DNA of 64,000 nucleotides from assembly GCA_029776735.1 (NCBI GenBank), contig JAKOUL010000011.1, forward strand, positions 17,063 through 81,062, written 5' to 3'. The notes below the pieces were generated by a model. It saw only the letters and a list, made by a program, of their open reading frames with translations, was not told the DNA's origin and did no database searches. This document shows positions 16,109 through 25,467 of this stretch, in pieces (the first letter of the stretch is position 1; every line of letters starts with the position of its first letter). The DNA comes from Dictyoglomota bacterium. Lineage in GTDB: Bacteria > Dictyoglomota > Dictyoglomia > Dictyoglomales > Dictyoglomaceae. The position numbers and the translations under genes are program-made.

Positions 16109-16723
16109 ATGAATATTGAGGAGTTATTAAAAAATCTTAAGTTTGATGAAAAAGGACTTATTCCTGTTATAGTTCAGGATTACAAAACAGGAAGGGTTTT
16201 AATGCTTGCTTATATGAATGAGGAAGCCTTGAGAAAGACGGTTGAAACTAAAGAGGCATGGTATTTTAGTAGAAGTAGAAATGTTCTTTGGCACAAAGGA
16301 GAAACTTCAGGACATTTTCAAAAGGTATTAGATATTGCAGTAGACTGTGATAACGATACTTTACTTCTTCTTGTAGAACAAATTGGTGTTGCTTGTCATA
16401 CAGGAAATTTTAGTTGTTTTTATAGATCATGGAAAGGTGGAGAAAGTTTTCTTTTTTATTTAGAGAATTTTTTGAAAGATAGGAAAGAAAAGCTCCCAGA
16501 AGGTTCTTATACTGCTAATCTTTTTAGAGAGGGAAAAGATAGAATATTGCAAAAGCTTGGAGAAGAAGCTATAGAGACTATTATTGCAGGTATGAATGAA
16601 AATAAAGATAGATTTATTTATGAAGCTTCTGATCTCTTTTATCATTTTCTATTAGCGATGATACAAGATGAAACATCTTTAAAAGATATTATAGAAGAGC
16701 TTATAAAACGACATAAACCTTAA
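16109..16723 (+). CDS. hisI: Bifunctional phosphoribosyl-AMP cyclohydrolase / phosphoribosyl-ATP pyrophosphatase
   Basis: 204 aa fusion of HisI (about residues 1-115) and HisE (about 118-204), steps 3 and 2 of the pathway. The HisI part shows [39 protein letters not shown], and the metal site [20 protein letters not shown] with [10 protein letters not shown]. The HisE part shows [20 protein letters not shown] followed by EAIETIIAG and [12 protein letters not shown], an all-alpha NTP pyrophosphohydrolase fold. It ends the his operon. Its stop codon overlaps that of the convergent PBP gene by 4 bases, with no terminator hairpin between. Confidence 0.95.
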   Translation: MNIEELLKNLKFDEKGLIPVIVQDYKTGRVLMLAYMNEEALRKTVETKEAWYFSRSRNVLWHKGETSGHFQKVLDIAVDCDNDTLLLLVEQIGVACHTGNFSCFYRSWKGGESFLFYLENFLKDRKEKLPEGSYTANLFREGKDRILQKLGEEAIETIIAGMNENKDRFIYEASDLFYHFLLAMIQDETSLKDIIEELIKRHKP

Positions 16724-18717
16724 GGAGAAGTCTGTGTTTCAGTATATGCTCTGTCTTCTATATTAGGGACTGTATCAGCAGGTGTTTCTATATTAGTATG
16801 TGTTTCATTAACTTGTGTCTCTTTAGGAACAATTTGAGGCTGAGGAGTAGGAATTAGAAAATCAAATTCTCTTGGTGGAGTATTTTTTAATGCATTACTC
16901 ATAAATTCTTTCCAAATCATTGCAGGGATAAATCCTCCTGCAACTTTATTAGTAGGGCTATAGTCATCATTCCCAATCCAAACTCCTGTACAAAGATCAG
17001 GAGTAAAACCTATAAACCAGGCGTCTCGGTAATCATCTGTTGTTCCAGTTTTTCCTGCTGCAGGTCTTCCTATATTTGCTCTTGTCCCAGTACCGTTGGT
17101 TATAACTCTTTTCATCATCTTTACTAATGTTGCTACGACATCTCGTTCAATGACTGGTACAACCTCAGGAGTATTCTTAAAAAGTATATTGCCATTACTA
17201 TCTTCCACTCTGAGAATTGCAATAGGAATTATTCTATTCCCGCCATTGGCAAAGGCAGAATAAGCTCTTACAAATTCAAAAAGAGTCACACCTGAAGTTC
17301 CAAGAGCTAAAGCTAAACTTGGCTCTAAATAACTTTCTATCCCTAATCTTTTAGCATTTTTAATTACATCTCCAACTCCTATTTCTTCAAGTAAAAGGAT
17401 AGTTGCTATATTGTACGAATTCTCTAAAGCTTGTTGTAATGTTACAGTTCCATGAAGTTTTCCATCATAATTTCTTGGTTTCCATTGTTTTCGGTTAAAA
17501 GTATAAGATATCTCTTTTTCTTCTATTAAATCTTGAGGTGAAAATCCTTTTTGAAGGGCAGTGAGATACACAAAGGGTTTAAAAGCAGAACCTGGTTGTC
17601 TTAAAGCCATAGTTACCCTTTCAAATTGGCTCTTTGTGTAGTCTAATCCTCCTACCCATGCTTTTATATAACCATTAGAGGGATCTATACTTAATAGAGC
17701 TCCTTGAGATACCTTATATGTAGCCCCATATTCTGTTATTATTTTTTGTAGGGATTTTTCTGCGATTTCTTGCATTTTTGTATCTAAGGTGGTATATACC
17801 CTTAAACCTCCTTCATATACCATGCTTTCCCCAAATTTCTTTATGAGTTCCTTTAGCACATAATCAAAGAAATATGGTGCAATACTATTTTTCCCTTCTC
17901 TTTTAATTACCCCTAAAGGTGACTTATTAGCATTTTCAAATTCTTCTTTTGATATGTATTCCGCATCGCACATCTTCTCAAGAACCACATTTCTTAACTT
18001 TATTGTAAGTTCAGGATTTTTATAAGGGGAGTAATTTTCTGGCGAAGGTAACAATGCGGCAAGCATAGCAGCTTCGGGTATTGTGAGCTCCAAAGCTGAT
18101 TTACCAAAGTAATATTGAGTAGCAGCTTCTGCCCCATAAGCCCCATTCCCCCAATACACTAAGTTTAGATACATCTCTAATATCTGTTGCTTGGTGAAAT
18201 ATTTTTCCAGATTATATGCTATATATATCTCTTGAATCTTTCTTTTAACCGTTCTTTCTGATGAAAGGAAGAGAAGACGAGCTACTTGTTGAGTAATAGT
18301 ACTTCCTCCCTGCCTTTTTTCTAAATGTATGAGGTCTATTAATGTAGCTCTAATTAATCCTTTCAAACTTACTCCAGAGTGACCATAGAAGTCTTTATCT
18401 TCGGAAGCTATTACTGCTTGTTGTAGATAAGGAGAGATCTTATATAAAGGTACATAAATACGGTTTTCTTTATAAAGTTTTCCTAAAATTTTACTATCAG
18501 ATGAGTAGATGATAGTAGTCTGACTTGGCTTTATCTCCATCCACTTATTAATAGGAGGAAGGTCTTTTAGAGCAATAAATGCATAAGTTGCAAATCCTAT
18601 ACTTGCAAGAATAATAAGACTTAATATAATTAAAAGAGTATAGATTAATATTTTTCTACCTTTTCCTTTTTTCTTCTTTAATGGTATTTCTTTTACGTAG
18701 TCTTTATTTTTTTTCAT
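16720..18717 (-). CDS. Class A penicillin-binding protein (PBP1A type)
   Basis: 665 aa bifunctional peptidoglycan synthase. A basic cytoplasmic start (KKKKGKGRK) precedes one transmembrane anchor (about residues 25-50). The GT51 transglycosylase domain has [15 protein letters not shown] with the catalytic Glu, [16 protein letters not shown] and [20 protein letters not shown]. The transpeptidase domain has SxxK in [10 protein letters not shown], SxN in ENSYNIA and KTG in [18 protein letters not shown]. The last about 45 residues are a Pro/Thr/Glu-rich tail. An SD (AGGAGG) precedes the start at 18717. It is transcribed divergently from rapZ. Confidence 0.94.
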   Translation of the reverse strand: MKKNKDYVKEIPLKKKKGKGRKILIYTLLIILSLIILASIGFATYAFIALKDLPPINKWMEIKPSQTTIIYSSDSKILGKLYKENRIYVPLYKISPYLQQAVIASEDKDFYGHSGVSLKGLIRATLIDLIHLEKRQGGSTITQQVARLLFLSSERTVKRKIQEIYIAYNLEKYFTKQQILEMYLNLVYWGNGAYGAEAATQYYFGKSALELTIPEAAMLAALLPSPENYSPYKNPELTIKLRNVVLEKMCDAEYISKEEFENANKSPLGVIKREGKNSIAPYFFDYVLKELIKKFGESMVYEGGLRVYTTLDTKMQEIAEKSLQKIITEYGATYKVSQGALLSIDPSNGYIKAWVGGLDYTKSQFERVTMALRQPGSAFKPFVYLTALQKGFSPQDLIEEKEISYTFNRKQWKPRNYDGKLHGTVTLQQALENSYNIATILLLEEIGVGDVIKNAKRLGIESYLEPSLALALGTSGVTLFEFVRAYSAFANGGNRIIPIAILRVEDSNGNILFKNTPEVVPVIERDVVATLVKMMKRVITNGTGTRANIGRPAAGKTGTTDDYRDAWFIGFTPDLCTGVWIGNDDYSPTNKVAGGFIPAMIWKEFMSNALKNTPPREFDFLIPTPQPQIVPKETQVNETHTNIETPADTVPNIEDRAYTETQTSP

Positions 18718-18788
18718 CTCTGTTCTTTGCGCCTCCTAAAAGGATATGATATCATTATAATAAATAGTAGAGAATATTTTAACAATTT

Positions 18789-19679
18789 ATGAGAGAAGAG
18801 ACAAATAATCTAAAACTTGTTATGATTACAGGTCTTTCTGGGGCTGGTAAATCCCAGGCTCTTCATATATTGGAGGATTTGGGTTTTTTTTGCGTAGATA
18901 ATCTACCCCCTAAATTAATCCCTACGCTCTTAGAACTTTGTCTTTCTACCGATGGTAAAATTACTAATATAGCATTAGTCACAGATATAAGAAGTGAAGA
19001 ATTTCTTGTTAATTTTAGAGAGGCTTACGATGAGATAAAAAATTTAAATATTTCTTATCTTCTTCTTTTTTTAGAAGCTGAGGATGAGGTAATTATAAGA
19101 AGATATAATGAGACAAGAAGAAGACATCCATTAGCTAAAGAAGGAGGAAGTATACTTGAAAGTATTAATTTAGAAAGACAGAGACTTTCAGAGATTAGAA
19201 ATCTTGCTACTCATATCATTGATACGACAAATTTAACTCCGAAGGACTTAAAAGTGGAAATGCTCAAGTTTTTAGATTCTTGTTTAGTGAATGTAAAATC
19301 TAACCTTATTATTACTGTATATTCTTTTGGGTTTAAATATGGAATACCTGTTGATGCTCATCTTATTTTTGATGTAAGATTCTTGCCAAATCCTTATTAT
19401 GACTCAGAACTCAAATTGTTTTCTGGAGAATCCGAAAAGGTAAGAGAATTTGTCCTTAAGAGAAAGGAAACTAAAAAATTTTTAGACTATTTAGAAGGAT
19501 TTTTAGATTTTCTAATTCCTCTTTACCAGGAAGAGGGAAAAAGTCATCTTAATATAGCTATAGGATGTACTGGTGGAAGACATAGGGCAGTGGTTATTGC
19601 GAAAGAAATTGCAGATTACCTTTCCTCAAGGTATATTGTGAAAGTTTTTCATAGGGATATTTATAAAGATGTCTCGTAA
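18789..19679 (+). CDS. rapZ: RapZ (YvcJ) nucleotide-binding protein
   Basis: 296 aa. Walker A GLSGAGKS (residues 15-22) is followed by LHILEDLGFFCVDNLPPKL, the RapZ signature. The C-terminal domain shows FGFKYGIPVDAHLIFDVRFL, PNPYYD and IAIGCTGGRHRAVVIA. In E. coli RapZ is an RNA adaptor controlling glucosamine-6-phosphate synthase; in Firmicutes YvcJ binds and hydrolyses nucleotides. It overlaps yvcK by 11 bases, the conserved yvcJ-yvcK order, but whiA, which usually follows, is absent. No SD is visible before the ATG; a TATAAT at 18756-18761 lacks a clear -35. Confidence 0.93.
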   Translation: MREETNNLKLVMITGLSGAGKSQALHILEDLGFFCVDNLPPKLIPTLLELCLSTDGKITNIALVTDIRSEEFLVNFREAYDEIKNLNISYLLLFLEAEDEVIIRRYNETRRRHPLAKEGGSILESINLERQRLSEIRNLATHIIDTTNLTPKDLKVEMLKFLDSCLVNVKSNLIITVYSFGFKYGIPVDAHLIFDVRFLPNPYYDSELKLFSGESEKVREFVLKRKETKKFLDYLEGFLDFLIPLYQEEGKSHLNIAIGCTGGRHRAVVIAKEIADYLSSRYIVKVFHRDIYKDVS

Positions 19680-20646
19680 ACTTGAAGAACATAAAAAGAT
19701 TGTTACAGTTATAGGCGGAGGAACTGGACTTTCTAATATTTTAAGAGGGTTAAAATATTACCCTCTTAAAATTAATGCTATTGTGACAGTAAGCGATGAT
19801 GGAGGAAGTTCTGGAAGATTAAGTGAAGAGTTAGGGGTGTTGCCTCCTGGAGATATAAGAAATTGTCTTGTAGCTTTAGCAGATGAAGAATCTCTTATGG
19901 CAAAATTATTCCAGTATAGATTTTCAAATGGAGAATTAAAAGGGCATTCTTTTGGAAACCTTTTCTTAGTAGCAATGTCATCTATATTAGGTGATTTTTT
20001 ATTAGGGATAAAAGAAACAAGTAAGGTACTTGCTATAAGAGGGCAAGTTTTACCTTCCACCCTAACTCGGGTAAGATTAAAAGCAACCTTTGAAGATGGA
20101 AATGAAATTATAGGTGAAACCTCTATTAGTTCCTACAAAAAAAGTAAAATAAAAAAGATAGAATTAATTCCTTTAAACCCTAATGATAAAATATATGCTA
20201 CTCCTGAGGCAATTAAAACCCTTAAAGAGTCTGATTTAATAATTATAGGTCCTGGGAGTTTATACACCAGTATACTTCCAAACTTGATCTTAGAAGAGAT
20301 AAAAGAAACATTGAAAAAGTCAAAAGGTTTTAAGATTTATGTGTGCAATGTAATGACCCAGCCAGGGGAGACCACAGGTTATAAATCTTCGGATCATATT
20401 AAAGCGATAATTGAGAATCTGGGTTTTAATCCCGTAGAATATATGATTATAAATACTAAAAAACCTACCAATGAGATTTTACAGAAATATAGAGAGACAG
20501 GAGCTGAATTTGTAGAGCCGGATATAGAGAATGTTAAAAATTTACCCCTTAAAGGTTTTTTAGGGGATTTTATTAATGAAAGCAATGTGGTAAGACATGA
20601 TCCCTATAAACTTGCAGGTTTTATTGTATCAAATTTCATTAAGTAA
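19669..20646 (+). CDS. yvcK: YvcK/CofD-family protein, putative gluconeogenesis factor
   Basis: 325 aa of the CofD-like family: VTVIGGGTGLSNILRGLKYY, IVTVSDDGGSSGRLSEELG and PPGDIRNCLVALADEE, then FSNGELKGHSFGNLFLVAM, IIGPGSLYTSILPNL and VCNVMTQPGETTGYKSSDHI. YvcK binds UDP-GlcNAc and in Bacillus helps place penicillin-binding proteins and supports growth on gluconeogenic substrates. The gene lies between a class A PBP and pgk, which fits either role. It is followed by the pgk promoter. Confidence 0.93.
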   Translation: MSRKLEEHKKIVTVIGGGTGLSNILRGLKYYPLKINAIVTVSDDGGSSGRLSEELGVLPPGDIRNCLVALADEESLMAKLFQYRFSNGELKGHSFGNLFLVAMSSILGDFLLGIKETSKVLAIRGQVLPSTLTRVRLKATFEDGNEIIGETSISSYKKSKIKKIELIPLNPNDKIYATPEAIKTLKESDLIIIGPGSLYTSILPNLILEEIKETLKKSKGFKIYVCNVMTQPGETTGYKSSDHIKAIIENLGFNPVEYMIINTKKPTNEILQKYRETGAEFVEPDIENVKNLPLKGFLGDFINESNVVRHDPYKLAGFIVSNFIK

Positions 20647-20667
20647 CGAGTTTCTTAGTATAATAAA

Positions 20668-20696
20668 TTGACCAAAGAAAATAATAACCCTATAAT
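20668..20696 (+). promoter_or_regulatory. Promoter of the pgk operon
   Basis: TTGACC (20668-20673), exactly 17 bases, TATAAT (20691-20696). It is followed by the SD AAAGGAGG before the pgk start at 20729. It lies in the only gap (82 bases) between yvcK and pgk. Confidence 0.8.
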
Positions 20697-20728
20697 ATAA
20701 ATCATAAGAAAGGAGGTTTGAATTTTAG

Positions 20729-21919
20729 ATGGCTAAAAAGACAATTTTAGATTTAAGGGATGAGGAACTAAAAGAGAAAAGAGTATTAGTAAGAGTAGAT
20801 TTTAATGTTCCTTTAAAAGATGGTAAGATTACTGATGATAGAAGAATAAGAGAAGCCTTACCTACTATTAAATATTTGGTAGAAAAAGGTGCAAAGGTTA
20901 TTCTTGTATCTCATCTGGGAAGACCCAAAGGTTTTCAAGATGACCTTAGGCTTGATCCTGTAGCTGAAAGATTAGAGGAACTCTTAGGAAAAAATGTAAA
21001 AAAATTAAATGACTGTATAGGTGAAGAAGTTGAAAAAGAAGTCTCTAAAATGCAACCCGGAGATATTATTCTTCTTGAAAATATAAGATTTTATAAAGAA
21101 GAAGAAGCTAATGATCCAGAATTTTCAAAGAAATTATCTTCCTTGGCAGATCTTTATGTAAATGATGCCTTTGGTACTGCTCATAGAGCTCATGCTTCTA
21201 CAGCAGGTGTTGCCAGTTATATTCCAGGAGTAGCAGGACTTCTTATGAAGAAAGAGATTGAAATTATGGGTAAAGCGTTAGAAAATCCAGAAAGACCATT
21301 CGTTTGTATATTAGGTGGAGCTAAAGTTTCTGATAAAATTGGAGTTATCCAGAACCTTATAGGTAAAGTAGATACTTTGCTTATTGGTGGAGGCATGATG
21401 TTCACATTTCTTAAAGCCTTAGGATACGAGGTAGGAAAATCAAAACTTGAAGAGGATAAAGTTGAGCTTGCAAAAGAACTTATGAATCTTGCTAAAGAGA
21501 AAGGAGTAAAGTTTATTCTTCCTATAGATGCAGTAGTTGTAAAAGAGATTAAGGAAGATGCCCTAACTACCGTTAAAAGTATCTCAGACTTTGATCAGGA
21601 TGATATAGGGGTTGATATTGGACCTGAAACTATAGAGCTTTTCAAGAAAGAAATTTCTCAGGCAAAAACTGTAATATGGAATGGTCCTATGGGAATTTTT
21701 GAAATCCCTGCATTTTCTAATGGAACAAAAGCTATTGCGCGAGCTATAGCAGAAAATAGAAATTGTACAAGTATAGCAGGTGGTGGTGACACAGCTGCAG
21801 CAGTACAACTCTTTGGATTTGATAGTAAATTTACTCATATATCCACAGGTGGTGGTGCTTCTTTAGAGTTCTTAGAAGGGAAGGTACTGCCGGGGGTAGC
21901 AGTTCTTCAAGATAAATAA
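20729..21919 (+). CDS. pgk: Phosphoglycerate kinase
   Basis: 396 aa, standard length. It catalyses transfer of the acyl phosphate of 1,3-bisphosphoglycerate to ADP. Motifs: [46 protein letters not shown] (substrate binding), [52 protein letters not shown] and [13 protein letters not shown], with [14 protein letters not shown] at the C-terminus. It is first in an operon with a Roadblock protein, tpiA and secG. Confidence 0.97.
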   Translation: MAKKTILDLRDEELKEKRVLVRVDFNVPLKDGKITDDRRIREALPTIKYLVEKGAKVILVSHLGRPKGFQDDLRLDPVAERLEELLGKNVKKLNDCIGEEVEKEVSKMQPGDIILLENIRFYKEEEANDPEFSKKLSSLADLYVNDAFGTAHRAHASTAGVASYIPGVAGLLMKKEIEIMGKALENPERPFVCILGGAKVSDKIGVIQNLIGKVDTLLIGGGMMFTFLKALGYEVGKSKLEEDKVELAKELMNLAKEKGVKFILPIDAVVVKEIKEDALTTVKSISDFDQDDIGVDIGPETIELFKKEISQAKTVIWNGPMGIFEIPAFSNGTKAIARAIAENRNCTSIAGGGDTAAAVQLFGFDSKFTHISTGGGASLEFLEGKVLPGVAVLQDK

Positions 21920-21939
21920 ATTTTTAAGAGGGGGATAAC

Positions 21940-22296
21940 TTGGCTAATATAAAAGAAACTTTAGAAGAAATTGCTAATTTAGACGGTGTTCAAATTTCGG
22001 TCTTAGTGAGCGATGATGGTTTGGTAATTGAAAGCGTTTCTAAGGATGCTTCTAATGCTGAAGCTTTGGCTGCAGTAGCTTCTGGAAGTTTAAGAGCATC
22101 TGAAATGATAGGTATGGAGCTTACTAAAGGTAATACAAGAGAAATGCTTACTATTTTTGAAGATGGAGCAGTTTTTGTAGTACCATTAGAAGGAAAACCT
22201 GCTATTTTAGTGGTAGTTTCAAATAAATTGGCAAACCTTGGTAAGATAAGAATTAGAATTAAAAAAAGTGCCTTTCAATTAGCAAGGCAAATCTAA
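21940..22296 (+). CDS. Roadblock/LC7-domain protein (MglB-like)
   Basis: 118 aa from a TTG start preceded by GAGGGGG. The whole protein is one Roadblock/LC7 (longin-related) domain: LEEIANLDGVQISVLVSDDG, EALAAVASGSLRASEMIG, then GAVFVVPLEGKPAILVVVSN. Such proteins dimerise and regulate small Ras-like GTPases; MglB controls MglA and cell polarity in gliding and twitching bacteria. No GTPase partner is adjacent: the gene sits between pgk and tpiA (20- and 22-base gaps). Role here is unknown, though the window also holds a type IV pilus locus. Confidence 0.87.
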   Translation: MANIKETLEEIANLDGVQISVLVSDDGLVIESVSKDASNAEALAAVASGSLRASEMIGMELTKGNTREMLTIFEDGAVFVVPLEGKPAILVVVSNKLANLGKIRIRIKKSAFQLARQI

Positions 22297-22318
22297 TTTA
22301 TATTTTAGGAGGAAAACA

Positions 22319-23068
22319 TTGAGAAAAAAGATTATTGCTGCTAACTGGAAAATGTATAAGACTTGTAAAGAAACAGAAGAATTTATTATGGAATTTCTTA
22401 GTCTCTCGCAAGGTTATACTGAAAAAGAAGTAGTAATTTGTCCTCCTTTTACTTCATTGTGTACTGCTCAAAAACTGCTTAAAGATACTCCTTATAGACT
22501 TGGTGCTCAGAATATGTTTTGGGAAAAAGAAGGAGCCTATACAGGAGAAATCTCCCCATTAATGATTAAAGATTTAAATTGTGAATATATTATAATAGGA
22601 CATTCTGAAAGAAGGCAGTATTTTGGAGAGACTAATGAAAATATTAATAAGAAAATAAAATCTGCATTTTCTTGGGGTTTAAAACCAATTTTTTGTGTAG
22701 GTGAAAAATGGGAAGAAAGAGAGAATGGAAAAACTAAAGAAGTAATAAGAGAGCAGGTTACTAAAGGTCTTATGGGAGTAGAGAAAGAACATATAGAAAA
22801 TCTTGTAATAGCCTATGAGCCAGTATGGGCTATAGGTACCGGTCACTACGCAAAAGGTGAAGATGCTAATGAGGTGGCAAATTTAATTCGTAATATAATA
22901 TCAGAAGTGTTTTCAAAAGACGTTGCAGATAAAGTTAGAATTCAATATGGGGGTAGTGTAAATCCCCAGAATGTTTTAGAATTTTTATCTCAACCAGAAA
23001 TAGATGGAGCTCTTGTAGGGGGAGCAAGTTTAAAGCCTCAATCTTTCTGGGAAATAGTCAAAAGTTAA
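22319..23068 (+). CDS. tpiA: Triosephosphate isomerase
   Basis: 249 aa TIM barrel from a TTG start with SD TAGGAGG. It interconverts dihydroxyacetone phosphate and glyceraldehyde 3-phosphate. Motifs: IIAANWKMYKT with the substrate-binding Asn-Lys, IIGHSERRQYFGE with the catalytic His, AYEPVWAIGTG with the catalytic Glu followed by the flexible loop, and IQYGGSVNPQN plus GALVGGASLK for phosphate binding. Confidence 0.97.
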   Translation: MRKKIIAANWKMYKTCKETEEFIMEFLSLSQGYTEKEVVICPPFTSLCTAQKLLKDTPYRLGAQNMFWEKEGAYTGEISPLMIKDLNCEYIIIGHSERRQYFGETNENINKKIKSAFSWGLKPIFCVGEKWEERENGKTKEVIREQVTKGLMGVEKEHIENLVIAYEPVWAIGTGHYAKGEDANEVANLIRNIISEVFSKDVADKVRIQYGGSVNPQNVLEFLSQPEIDGALVGGASLKPQSFWEIVKS

Positions 23069-23092
23069 ATATTTGAAAGAGGTGTAAGATAT

Positions 23093-23311
23093 ATGGTAAC
23101 ATTTTTGTATATTTTGCATTTTTTGGTATCTATAGGAATAATAGTGGTAATCTTATTTCAGTCTGAGGTAGGAGAAGGATTCGGATTTATGGGAGGAGAA
23201 ACAACTTTTTATAAAGCAAAAAAAAGAATGGAAAAGGGGCTTAAGCAAGCCACAGTTGTTCTTGCGGTTCTTTTTATGATAACCTCAGTATTAATTTTTG
23301 TGGTCCATTAA
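23093..23311 (+). CDS. secG: Preprotein translocase subunit SecG
   Basis: 72 aa with two hydrophobic helices (about 3-22 and 51-71) around a loop containing FQSEVGEGFGFMGGETTFYKA, the SecG hallmark of a conserved glycine-rich cytoplasmic loop. SecG is an accessory part of the SecYEG channel. Its place after tpiA, 24 bases downstream, matches the common pgk-tpi-secG order. Confidence 0.88.
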   Translation: MVTFLYILHFLVSIGIIVVILFQSEVGEGFGFMGGETTFYKAKKRMEKGLKQATVVLAVLFMITSVLIFVVH

Positions 23312-23326
23312 AATTTTTTATGAAAT

Positions 23327-23355
23327 TTGAGAAGTTTTTTGTTAAGTCATATAAT
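23327..23355 (+). promoter_or_regulatory. Promoter of the asp23-fakA-recG operon
   Basis: TTGAGA (23327-23332), exactly 17 bases, TATAAT (23350-23355). It lies in the 88-base gap after secG, 45 bases before the asp23 ATG. Confidence 0.72.
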
Positions 23356-23399
23356 TTTTTAAAAAGGGATGTATTTTTAGTTTAGGAGACTTGCTAAAA

Positions 23400-23828
23400 A
23401 TGAGTTGGTTACAAGATTTTATATTTAGACATTCTAAAGGTAAACAGAGATATTTTACTGGTGTCGGCTGGGTAGAGATATCAGAGAGTGCTATAGCTAC
23501 ATTAGCAAGTCTTGCTACTTTACAAAGTTACGGTGTTGTTGGGATGGCATCAAGAAGCATTGCTGACGGTATTAGTGAATTGCTTAGGTTAGAAGAAATA
23601 AACAAAGGAGTGCAAATTGAACTTGTGGAGGAAGGCATTAAAGTGGATCTATATATAATTGTAGCTTATGGTGTCAAGATTCCTGAGGTGGCTCATAATG
23701 TGATGGAACGTGTAAAATGGAATTTGGAAAAAACCACAGGACTTGCTGTTCAAACTGTGAATGTAAATATATGGGGAATAAGATTAAGAGAAGAGGAGAA
23801 GGAACCCTTTCAATGGGAAGAGATGTGA
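23400..23828 (+). CDS. Asp23/Gls24-family protein
   Basis: 142 aa. The domain shows VEISESAIATLASLATLQSY then GVVGMASR, then GVKVDLYIIVAYGVKIPEV-like text (IKVDLYIIVAYGVKIPEVA) and VQTVNVNIWGIRL, the Asp23/YloU pattern. In many Firmicutes yloU precedes yloV (fakA), as here. Family members are linked to envelope stress and fatty-acid kinase function. I chose the ATG at 23400; a TTG at 23391 is in frame but only 2 bases after the AGGAG. The stop overlaps the fakA start (TGATG). Confidence 0.88.
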   Translation: MSWLQDFIFRHSKGKQRYFTGVGWVEISESAIATLASLATLQSYGVVGMASRSIADGISELLRLEEINKGVQIELVEEGIKVDLYIIVAYGVKIPEVAHNVMERVKWNLEKTTGLAVQTVNVNIWGIRLREEEKEPFQWEEM

Positions 23829-25456
23829 TGAAGGTTGATACAATTGATGGATTACTCCTTATAAAGCTTTTTGAACTGGCAACATATCAATTAAAAATAC
23901 ATAGAGAAGAGATAGATTTATTAAATGTTTTCCCTGTTCCTGATGGTGATACTGGAACTAATATGTTATATACTTTGCAATTTACACTAAATGAACTCAA
24001 GAAACAAAAAAATAATAATTTAAGAAGTATTGCAGAATTAGCTATAAGGGGATCACTCATGGGAGCAAGGGGAAATTCAGGTGTTATTCTTTCTCAAATT
24101 ATTCGTGGATTTTGTGAGGTAATAAGAGATGTAGAGTATATAGATGCAGATGTATGGATTAAAAGTTGGCAGAATGCTACAAAGGTAGCTTATGGAGCTG
24201 TTTTAAATCCTACTGAAGGAACCATTTTAACGGTACTAAGAGAAGGTGCAAAAGAAGCAGTAATAGCAGGAAGAGAGAGCAGCGATATCAGAGAGATCAC
24301 CCGAAGAATGCTCGAAAGGGGAAAGGTGGCACTTTCTAATACTCCGAACCTTCTTCCTATTTTGAAAGAAGCAAAGGTAGTAGATGCAGGAGGACAAGGA
24401 CTTGTTTATTTTTGGACTGGTTTTTATAACGGTCTTTGTGGTGTTGAAATTGGAGAGGAAGAGATAAAAGAACCTCTTGAGATAAGAGAAAGACCAGAGA
24501 AAGAAGTTCTTGAAAGTTATGTTTTGACTTATCAGTATTGTACAGAATTCATTATAAATTCAGAAGAAAATGTTGAATTTTCATTTTTTAAACAATGGTT
24601 AGAATCTCAGGGAGATAGTATAATTACCTCTGAAGTCCCTGGACTTTTAAAGGTTCATATACACACAAACCATCCGGGATCAGTACTAGAAAAAGCTATG
24701 GAACTTGGGACTTTATCTCGTATAAAAATTGATAATATGGCAGAACAGCATCAAGAAAGACTAAGAGAAGAGATAGAGAGTGATACAATTACTTCTTTAA
24801 AAGAGATTGGATTTGTAGCTGTATCTTGGGGTGAAGGTTTAGAGGATATTTTTAAAAGTTTAGGTGTAGATGTTATTGTAAATGGAGGACAAACTTTAAA
24901 TCCCAGTGTAGAAACTCTTTCAGATGCCGTAGAAAAACTAAGGGCTAAAAAGATCTTTATACTTCCAAATAATAAAAATGTGTTCTTAGCTGCAAAACAA
25001 TTAGAGAATATTTATAAAGATAAAGTGGTTGTAATTCCTACAAAGCATGTTTTGGAAGGTATAAGAGCTCTTTATGAGTTTAATCCTAAAAATGATTGGA
25101 AAATAGTAAAAGAAAAGATGGAAGCAGGTATGAAAAAGATTAAAATTGTAGAAGTAACAAGAGCTATAAAAGACTCTACAATTAACGGTTTTAATATAAG
25201 TGAAGGAGATATAATTGGTATAAGCGATGATAAAATAAAAGTGGTTGGAAAAAATATAGAAGAGGTTTGTCTTAATACATTAGATGCTATCTTAGAAAAG
25301 GATAAAGAGGTTATATCAGTATTCTATGGAGAGAAGGTTTCAAAAGAAGAAGCTGAAAATATGGTTAAAAGAATACATGAAAAATATCCAGATTTTGAAA
25401 CAGAATTAAAATATGGTGGACAACCCTTCTATTTTTACTATATAGGAGTAGAATAG
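23828..25456 (+). CDS. fakA: Fatty acid kinase catalytic subunit FakA (DhaL-domain, YloV)
   Basis: 542 aa from the ATG at 23828. An earlier in-frame start at 23717 would overlap asp23 by 112 bases and adds no conserved sequence. The N-terminal DhaL ATP-binding domain (about 1-200) has NVFPVPDGDTGTNM with metal-binding aspartates, GSLMGARGNSGVILSQIIRG, and VVDAGGQGLVYFWTG. The C-terminal DAK1_2 domain has LTYQYCTEFII, VHIHTNHPGSVLE and IFILPNNKNVFLAAKQ. FakA phosphorylates fatty acids held by a FakB protein; FakB is not in the window. Phosphorylated fatty acids could feed the PlsY step found at 46981. Confidence 0.9.
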   Translation: MKVDTIDGLLLIKLFELATYQLKIHREEIDLLNVFPVPDGDTGTNMLYTLQFTLNELKKQKNNNLRSIAELAIRGSLMGARGNSGVILSQIIRGFCEVIRDVEYIDADVWIKSWQNATKVAYGAVLNPTEGTILTVLREGAKEAVIAGRESSDIREITRRMLERGKVALSNTPNLLPILKEAKVVDAGGQGLVYFWTGFYNGLCGVEIGEEEIKEPLEIRERPEKEVLESYVLTYQYCTEFIINSEENVEFSFFKQWLESQGDSIITSEVPGLLKVHIHTNHPGSVLEKAMELGTLSRIKIDNMAEQHQERLREEIESDTITSLKEIGFVAVSWGEGLEDIFKSLGVDVIVNGGQTLNPSVETLSDAVEKLRAKKIFILPNNKNVFLAAKQLENIYKDKVVVIPTKHVLEGIRALYEFNPKNDWKIVKEKMEAGMKKIKIVEVTRAIKDSTINGFNISEGDIIGISDDKIKVVGKNIEEVCLNTLDAILEKDKEVISVFYGEKVSKEEAENMVKRIHEKYPDFETELKYGGQPFYFYYIGVE

Positions 25457-25467
25457 AAACCTCTTTG

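Noticed and set aside
18718..18788. Shared -35 palindrome between the PBP gene and rapZ
   Set aside because: There is a TATAAT on both strands around 18754-18761, but no TTGACA-like box at 16-19 bases on either side.
23312..23399. Riboswitch or structured leader before asp23
   Set aside because: The 88 bases are A/T-rich with no stable stem; they hold only a promoter and an SD.
23717..23827. N-terminal extension of FakA (37 residues, Cys-rich)
   Set aside because: It is a frame-shifted reading of the conserved end of the asp23 gene; the family start fits 23828.
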